The notes beneath the pieces were generated by a model that saw only the letters and a program-made list of their open reading frames with translations, had not been told where the DNA came from and did no database searches. Both the position numbers and the translations under genes were made by a program. Shown here piece by piece: positions 42,598 to 47,632 of a stretch of 47,632 bases of DNA. Where the stretch lies: the NCBI GenBank assembly GCA_021809325.1, contig JAKBAE010000004.1:1-47632 (forward strand), read 5' to 3'. The DNA is from a bacterium. Lineage in GTDB: Bacteria; Chlamydiota; Chlamydiia; Chlamydiales; SM23-39. The stretch's first letter is position 1. The number at the start of each line of letters is the position of its first letter.

Positions 42598-42832
42598 AAA
42601 AACCTTAATTTTTCAAATGTACATTATACCTTATTATATCGAATATAAATTTAAAAATCAATTAAAATATTTTATTTAATCTAAGAAATCTCTCCTTATC
42701 CTCTTAAAAGGCGCCCTTGAACTTCTTATCCCCCGATTTAATGAAACACGTCTTGCTCAAAAATGAAATTGCAAATATAGATACAAATATCCTTCTATTA
42801 AATAAAGGCGAAAATTTCCCAGCTCTACAACG
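42598..42832. other. AT-rich divergent intergenic region
   Basis: This interval separates the divergent serine hydrolase and haemagglutinin-type genes. It is strongly AT-rich from 42600 to 42690. Apart from the promoter proposed at 42753-42781 I see nothing definite in it. Confidence 0.5.
42753..42781 (+). promoter_or_regulatory. Predicted promoter of the haemagglutinin-type gene
   Basis: A -35 box TTGCTC (42753-42758) and a -10 box TATAGA (42776-42781) are spaced 17 bases apart in AT-rich DNA, about 50 bases before the ATG at 42833. The gene has no convincing ribosome-binding site just before the ATG. Confidence 0.4.
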
Positions 42833-45800
42833 ATGCAAAAACCGTTTCTTTTTTATCTATTAACTTGGGGATCTTTATCTGCCCTTCCTTTCGGAGGAGA
42901 GGTCGCCCAGGGTGATGCAGCGCTCTTATCTTCTTCAGATACGCTTCAAGTGAGAGCAAATGGCAAAGCCATCATCCATTGGGAGCAGTTTAACATCGCA
43001 TCCGGCGAGGCCGTCCATTTTTTTCAATCACAAAGAAACGACGCGATCCTCAATCGCGTAACACTCGGGCCGGCAAGCGAGATCCTTGGGGCTATCCAAG
43101 CCAATTGCCCCATCTACCTCATCAATCCGAACGGGGTGTTTATTGGGGGCAGCGCCTGCATCGAGACCGCAGGGTTTCTTGCCTCTACTGCAGATTTGTC
43201 TAACGAAGCCTTCTGGAAAGGTGAAGAGCTTTTATTTCAAGGACTTGGGGATGGAAGCATTGTCAATCTCGGCAAAATCGGCGCAAGCGGGGGCGACGTT
43301 TTTTTTATCGCGCGCAAAGTAGTCAATGAAGGAAGGATTGAAGCGCCGAGTGGAATTGCTGTTTTAACCACTCATGAACTGATGCTCTATCCCGATAGCA
43401 AGCAATGTGTTTATATCCGCCCGAAAGAATCGGCCTCGGAGGAAGGAGTTCAAAACAGTGGATCGATTCGAGCTTTGGCAGTGGACTTCAACACATGCAG
43501 TCCCTACGAAAAGGCGATCCAACATACCGGATGGGTCGAAGCTCTAAGCACAGCGGAACAGAACGGACGAATTTATCTCCTAGCAGAAAAGGGAGGAACA
43601 TTTGTCGATGGATCTCTTCGCACTGAGTCAGGAGAGATCCGCATACTTGGACAGAAAGTAGAGTTGTCCGATCAAGCCAGGGTTGATGTGTCAGGACCTC
43701 GCAGCGGTACGGTTTTCATTGGGGGCGATTATCAAGGAGCCAACCCAGATGTGATGAATGCCAAAGAAACTATTGTTGCGCCAGGCGCTCAAATACAAGC
43801 GGATGCCTTTTTAGACGGCAATGGTGGTAAAGTCATTGTCTGGAGCGATCAGACAACCTCTTATAAAGGAACGATCTCTGCATGCAGCGGCCAGCAAGGC
43901 GGCGATGGCGGATTTGTCGAAGTATCCGGAAAACAGCTGGCATTCGATGGAAAAGTCAGCACGAATGCTCCTTTTGGAAAAATAGGGACTCTCTTGCTCG
44001 ACCCTACCAACGTCACTATCGGCGCTGCCGATAGCGGAGGTTCTTTCAGCGGGTGCATAGCAGGAACAAACACTTTTACGCCCGATGGGGCTGCAACAGA
44101 TACCATCGCTGCAGCAACGCTCGTGGGTCTTCTGGACGCTCCTTGCAATGTCTTGATTTCAACAGTTGGAAGTCCAGGAGCTGGCACCGGGGGGATAACG
44201 GTTTCTAGCGCAGTCAGTTGGACTGAAACTACTACACTCACATTAACTGCGGATTCCTTCATCACAGTTTCAGCCGCCATTACAAACACAAGCGCATCGA
44301 CCGGATTTACTGCGATGAATTTCACAGCGAATGGAGTGGGAGCAACAACAAATCCTGGAATTTTGCTTTCAGCGGGAGGCGTCCTTACAACGACCGGAGG
44401 CGATGTCATTCTGAACGGCACTTCATCGGCTACAGCGACTGCAAGCCATGGGGTGCATTTCAATAGCGGCGCGATCGCAACAGGAAGCGGAAATATTACC
44501 GTAACCGGAACTGTGCCGGTAGGCGCTACCGGAGCGAGTGTTTATGGCATCAGAATGAATACGCTCAACGGCATGACAAGCTCTTCCGGCAATATTACCT
44601 TAAGCGGGACAACGAATTCGAGCGGCAATACCAGTTATGGAGTGGGTATCACCCAAGCTTGGACAACAGGAACAACCGGCACTATCGCTTTTTCCAATTG
44701 CAGCAGCGGCTCTGGCACTAACGGCCATGGCGTCAATCTCGGCAGGGCCTTTACAGGAAGCGGCGATGTCACTTTTTCTAGTTGCATGGGAAGTACAGGA
44801 GGCGGAAACGGGATCGATGTGGCTGCCGCCTTTACAACAACAGGGAATGTGACGGCAACCTCCTCCATCATAGGCCGAGGCAATGCCGGTTCTGGATTTA
44901 GTTGCGCCGCAAGCTTTTCAGTAACAGGAGCAGGAAATACTATAAGCATTACTGCAAATGCGACAGGGACAACTGGCGCATGCCATGGCATCTCAGTTAC
45001 CAGCTCTCTATCCACAACTGGCGGCGGCAGCATTACGCTGAATGGAACGGGAGGCGCTAGCAGCACCGCTTCCCACGGCGTCGATGCAAGAGGGACGATT
45101 ACCACGGCGACAGGGAACGGACCTATCTTCGCGACAGGAACCGCTTCTGGCACTGGAAGTGGCATTGGCGTTCATATTCAAAGTCCTTCAGGTTTTCGAA
45201 GTACCAGCGGCAACATCACTATATCAGGCACTAGCACAGCATCAGGAACCAATGCTTGCGGAGCCTTTGTACAGGGCTTTGGTTGGAATACACTCACAAC
45301 CGGGACGCTTACATTCATAAACTGCCAAGGTGGCACCAATGCAACATCTTCTCATGGATTTGAAAGAGTATCCGGCATGGCCACTTTGGGAGATCTAGTT
45401 TTTCAAAACTGTTCCGGAGGGGGAGGAAGTGGCAATGGTGTTTTTATACCAGGTGCAGGAGGCGCCTTCTCTATAGGCGGCAATTTGCTATTTGTAGATT
45501 GTACGGGAAGCGGAACTGGCAACGGAGTCCTGATAACCTTTGCCTTTTCTCTAGGTGGTAATCTCACATTTTCAAACTGCCTAGGAGGAACGGGAGGCGG
45601 ACATGGATGCGAGCTCGCGGCTACTGTTACAATTCCGGGCAATATCTCAACAATTTTGCCGCTTCAAGGACGAGGAAACGGCGGCAATGGACTTTTGATA
45701 CCTTCGAATCGCACTGTGAGTGTAGGAGGATCCATCAACATTACTGCAAATGCGACAGGGACAACAGGCGCATGCCACGGCATTTCGTTAGGAGGATCCG

Positions 45801-47431
45801 CCGAGATCAGAACAACTGGCAGCGGAAATATAATGCTCAATGGAACAGCGGGTCCTAGCAGCACGGCTTCCCATGGTATTGACCTTGGATCGGCAGCTTC
45901 TCGAGTTCTAGGATCGGGAGCCGGAACCGTCTCCTGCTTTGGAACCGGCGGCGCTGGCACTGGAAGTGGCTATGGAGTTTTTCTTTCCGGAATAGGTACG
46001 GTGATCCAGTCTGTCGATGGACTTATTTCCGTGACAGGACTTGGCTCTGGCAATGGAGTCAATGCAGAAGGAATTGGACTTTTTTCCGGGGCGAAGATTG
46101 CTCCAACAGGAATCGCAGGCATTACTCTTGACGGCACAGCATCAGCAACAGGAGGAGATAATAGCCGAGGTATTGTCATCAATGGGTCAGGTTCCTCTGT
46201 GACTACAAGTTCCGGCAATATCCTTGTCAATGGAACCGGCGGCGGAACAGGCATAAATAGCAGCGGCCTTGAGGTATCCGGAAGCGGGGAAATCAACTCA
46301 ACAAGCGGCTCTATTTCAGGAACTTGTGTTGGAGGAACAGGCACAAGCGGATGCGCAGGGATTTTTGTCTCTGGTTCGGGCTCTCTTATTACTACAGCAA
46401 CCGGCAGCATCAACCTCACAGGAACAGGGGGCGGGCTGACAACCTTAAACCAAGGTATTTCGCTTGGAGCAGCCGGAGGGATCACAACAACGAATAACGC
46501 TCCGATCACTTTGATAGGGACAGGATCTCTTTCTGGAACCTCTTCGAACGAAGGGATCTTTATGACAGGGGGTTCGACGACAGTCAGTACAGTCACGGGG
46601 AACATCCAGATGACAGGGACTGCGGGCGGAGGAACGTCTAACGCAATCAGCATGCAAGGGCTTTCTTTGGTTCAAGCCTCGACGAGCGGAGATATTGCCT
46701 TTACCAACTTTGGCGACATAGCCATCGATCAAGGAACAATCCAGACATTTGGAAGCGACATCACCCTTACGACAACTGGATCGATTGATGTGACAAATGC
46801 CTCAACGATTTCAGTCCCTGCCCCTACCGGGAATCTTTTATTGATCGCAGGACAAAATATCACGATTGATGGAACAAGCCAGCTGCTTGCGCAAGGCACA
46901 ATAAACAGCAGCTTAACGCTTGACGTCGATAATGCATTTCCTACCGCTCCAAGCATAGGCCCCGGCCAATTTATCCTCGCCGCAGGAGGGATCGTATCTG
47001 CCGGAGCAGGCACACCGGTAAAAATTTATACAGCTAAGCGTTCGCAAAACACCATTCAAGCCTCAATCAATGGAACCCCCTTTGTCCCGGGGCCCTTTGG
47101 CGTCGATACGGCTACAGAAAAATGGAGTGTGTATTATCCGAGCGGTACATACGGAGGAGGGGCATTTACGATTTATTACAAAGAACCCCAAGGCATAATT
47201 CCCATAACGCCTACGTCGGTCATACGAGTAATTTACAACAATATCGCTGCGAATCTGGTCCAGCTAGCCTATCTCCTACCGGTTCTGCAGCCTGTCTTGA
47301 GCGTGACTCGCGGACATTACCACTTCCAGCTCTGCGACAATCCCAATAAGCTCCCTTGCGCTCCAACTTTCTCGCCTTATGGTTCGTTTATCTTTGAAGA
47401 CGGCGTGTATTGGGTCGGAACGAGTTTTTAA
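42833..47431 (+). CDS. Filamentous haemagglutinin-type (TpsA-like) secreted repeat protein
   Basis: A 1532-residue exported protein. The N-terminus is a short signal-like segment (KPFLFYLLTWGSLSALPFGG). A two-partner-secretion domain follows (about 25-300), with INPNGVFIGG at 97-106, the NPNG hallmark of FHA-type exoproteins. Most of the rest is Gly/Thr/Ser/Asn-rich beta-helix repeats (SGNITLSGT, ASSTASHGVD, TTGSGNI). A block is internally duplicated with a 792-base offset (44951 and 45743). Regular F.NC rungs place cysteines along one face. The last 130 residues are non-repetitive and end in phenylalanine (WVGTSF). No TpsB/FhaC transporter is in the window. A surface adhesin is likely but inferred. 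Confidence 0.88.
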   Translation: MQKPFLFYLLTWGSLSALPFGGEVAQGDAALLSSSDTLQVRANGKAIIHWEQFNIASGEAVHFFQSQRNDAILNRVTLGPASEILGAIQANCPIYLINPNGVFIGGSACIETAGFLASTADLSNEAFWKGEELLFQGLGDGSIVNLGKIGASGGDVFFIARKVVNEGRIEAPSGIAVLTTHELMLYPDSKQCVYIRPKESASEEGVQNSGSIRALAVDFNTCSPYEKAIQHTGWVEALSTAEQNGRIYLLAEKGGTFVDGSLRTESGEIRILGQKVELSDQARVDVSGPRSGTVFIGGDYQGANPDVMNAKETIVAPGAQIQADAFLDGNGGKVIVWSDQTTSYKGTISACSGQQGGDGGFVEVSGKQLAFDGKVSTNAPFGKIGTLLLDPTNVTIGAADSGGSFSGCIAGTNTFTPDGAATDTIAAATLVGLLDAPCNVLISTVGSPGAGTGGITVSSAVSWTETTTLTLTADSFITVSAAITNTSASTGFTAMNFTANGVGATTNPGILLSAGGVLTTTGGDVILNGTSSATATASHGVHFNSGAIATGSGNITVTGTVPVGATGASVYGIRMNTLNGMTSSSGNITLSGTTNSSGNTSYGVGITQAWTTGTTGTIAFSNCSSGSGTNGHGVNLGRAFTGSGDVTFSSCMGSTGGGNGIDVAAAFTTTGNVTATSSIIGRGNAGSGFSCAASFSVTGAGNTISITANATGTTGACHGISVTSSLSTTGGGSITLNGTGGASSTASHGVDARGTITTATGNGPIFATGTASGTGSGIGVHIQSPSGFRSTSGNITISGTSTASGTNACGAFVQGFGWNTLTTGTLTFINCQGGTNATSSHGFERVSGMATLGDLVFQNCSGGGGSGNGVFIPGAGGAFSIGGNLLFVDCTGSGTGNGVLITFAFSLGGNLTFSNCLGGTGGGHGCELAATVTIPGNISTILPLQGRGNGGNGLLIPSNRTVSVGGSINITANATGTTGACHGISLGGSAEIRTTGSGNIMLNGTAGPSSTASHGIDLGSAASRVLGSGAGTVSCFGTGGAGTGSGYGVFLSGIGTVIQSVDGLISVTGLGSGNGVNAEGIGLFSGAKIAPTGIAGITLDGTASATGGDNSRGIVINGSGSSVTTSSGNILVNGTGGGTGINSSGLEVSGSGEINSTSGSISGTCVGGTGTSGCAGIFVSGSGSLITTATGSINLTGTGGGLTTLNQGISLGAAGGITTTNNAPITLIGTGSLSGTSSNEGIFMTGGSTTVSTVTGNIQMTGTAGGGTSNAISMQGLSLVQASTSGDIAFTNFGDIAIDQGTIQTFGSDITLTTTGSIDVTNASTISVPAPTGNLLLIAGQNITIDGTSQLLAQGTINSSLTLDVDNAFPTAPSIGPGQFILAAGGIVSAGAGTPVKIYTAKRSQNTIQASINGTPFVPGPFGVDTATEKWSVYYPSGTYGGGAFTIYYKEPQGIIPITPTSVIRVIYNNIAANLVQLAYLLPVLQPVLSVTRGHYHFQLCDNPNKLPCAPTFSPYGSFIFEDGVYWVGTSF

Positions 47432-47435
47432 AGCA

Positions 47436-47610
47436 GCTATACTGGTTCCGGTTCAATCTTACCCACGAAAACCGAATTTAAAGCTCCCTCAAATCGAACA
47501 AAAAATCGGGGTCAATATTGAATTTAATATTAACCCCGATTTTTTCTTCGATTTCAGGGGCTTTAAATCGGTTTGCGTTGGGGTAAGATTGAATCGGAAC
47601 CAGTATATGC
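47436..47610. repeat. Long inverted repeat IR3 (about 84-bp arms)
   Basis: Arms at 47436-47519 and 47526-47610 are near-perfect reverse complements around a six-base loop (GAATTT). The outer ends read GCTATACTGGTTCC and GGAACCAGTATATGC; the inner stem contains AAAAAATCGGGGT-AATATT. Mismatches are mainly of G-T type. It starts five bases after the haemagglutinin-type stop codon, so it can act as a terminator, but at 175 bp it is far larger than one and looks like a MITE. Confidence 0.9.
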
Positions 47611-47632
47611 TCGACAAATTCTCTATTGACCA

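Noticed and set aside
44450-46650. Repetitive DNA that might be mistaken for a CRISPR array
   Set aside because: The repeats are in-frame protein repeats of variable sequence and spacing inside one open frame, with no conserved direct-repeat/spacer structure and no cas genes nearby.
43861-47013. Long minus-strand open frames opposite the haemagglutinin-type gene
   Set aside because: They are proline/valine-rich mirror translations of Gly/Thr-rich repeats; the plus-strand frame has the signal-like N-terminus and the TPS domain.

Overview
The window reads as chromosomal DNA of a member of the Chlamydiae, most likely an environmental (Parachlamydia/Waddlia/Criblamydia-like) lineage rather than a pathogenic Chlamydia. 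This rests on gene order as I remember it from Chlamydia trachomatis. Three blocks match: clpC / lplA / gcsH (CT286-CT282 region); glyS / pgsA / glgA / rplY(ctc) / pth / rpsF / rpsR / rplI (CT796-CT803); and rnc / radA / hemC / sodA / accD / dut / ptsN (CT297-CT299 and CT291-CT294). The pairs hemN-hemG (CT746-CT745) and dapL plus a downstream hypothetical gene (CT390-CT391) also match. Base composition looks close to balanced, which by eye is high for Chlamydiae. No synteny or composition search was run.

Layout. 1-5240: clpC on the minus strand, then lplA and an archaeal/eukaryotic-type proS on the plus strand. 5353-6456: an AT-richer minus-strand gene with the residue order of a papain-like cysteine protease, enclosed by copies of a palindromic repeat. 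6601-10382: a tightly overlapping plus-strand operon (membrane-anchored SurA-like protein, beta-sandwich protein, gcsH, possible glycosyltransferase). 10589-13776: an NADPH oxidoreductase, dnaG and a DCC-family thiol protein. 13834-18439 (minus): a serine hydrolase, a two-helix membrane protein of Inc-like architecture, and glycyl-tRNA synthetase. 18491-23089: a GT2 glycosyltransferase, DoxX, rlmN, pgsA and glgA. 23284-26678: tRNA-Gln, prs, rplY, pth, rpsF, rpsR and rplI. 26679-27061 is the only gene-free stretch over 300 bases and holds a terminator and two long inverted repeats. 27062-31224 (minus): ptsN, dut, accD, sodA, a fused hemC-hemD and a small gene. 31343-33230 (plus): yqeY and a TPR-glycosyltransferase gene. 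33234-35314 (minus): radA and rnc. 35389-37201: dapL and a PhyH-like gene. 37140-42597 (minus): two hypothetical genes, hemG, hemN and a second serine hydrolase. 42833-47431: a 1532-residue filamentous-haemagglutinin-type secreted protein, followed by a third long inverted repeat.

How the genes work together. Most are housekeeping: protein quality control (ClpC), translation (ProRS, GlyRS, L25, S6, S18, L9, Pth, RlmN), replication and repair (DnaG, RadA, Dut), lipid synthesis (AccD, PgsA), haem synthesis (HemCD, HemG, HemN), glycogen (GlgA), diaminopimelate (DapL) and lipoylation (LplA with its likely substrate GcsH). The accessory layer is the interesting part: the cysteine-protease-like gene, two serine hydrolases, the Inc-like membrane protein and the haemagglutinin-type protein are candidates for host interaction.

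The strongest unexplained signals are two classes of palindromic DNA. One is a family of short nested hairpins whose outer arm contains the stop codon of the preceding gene. The other is three long (about 95-175 bp), near-perfect inverted repeats at gene 3' ends. No CRISPR array, rRNA, prophage or transposase gene was seen.
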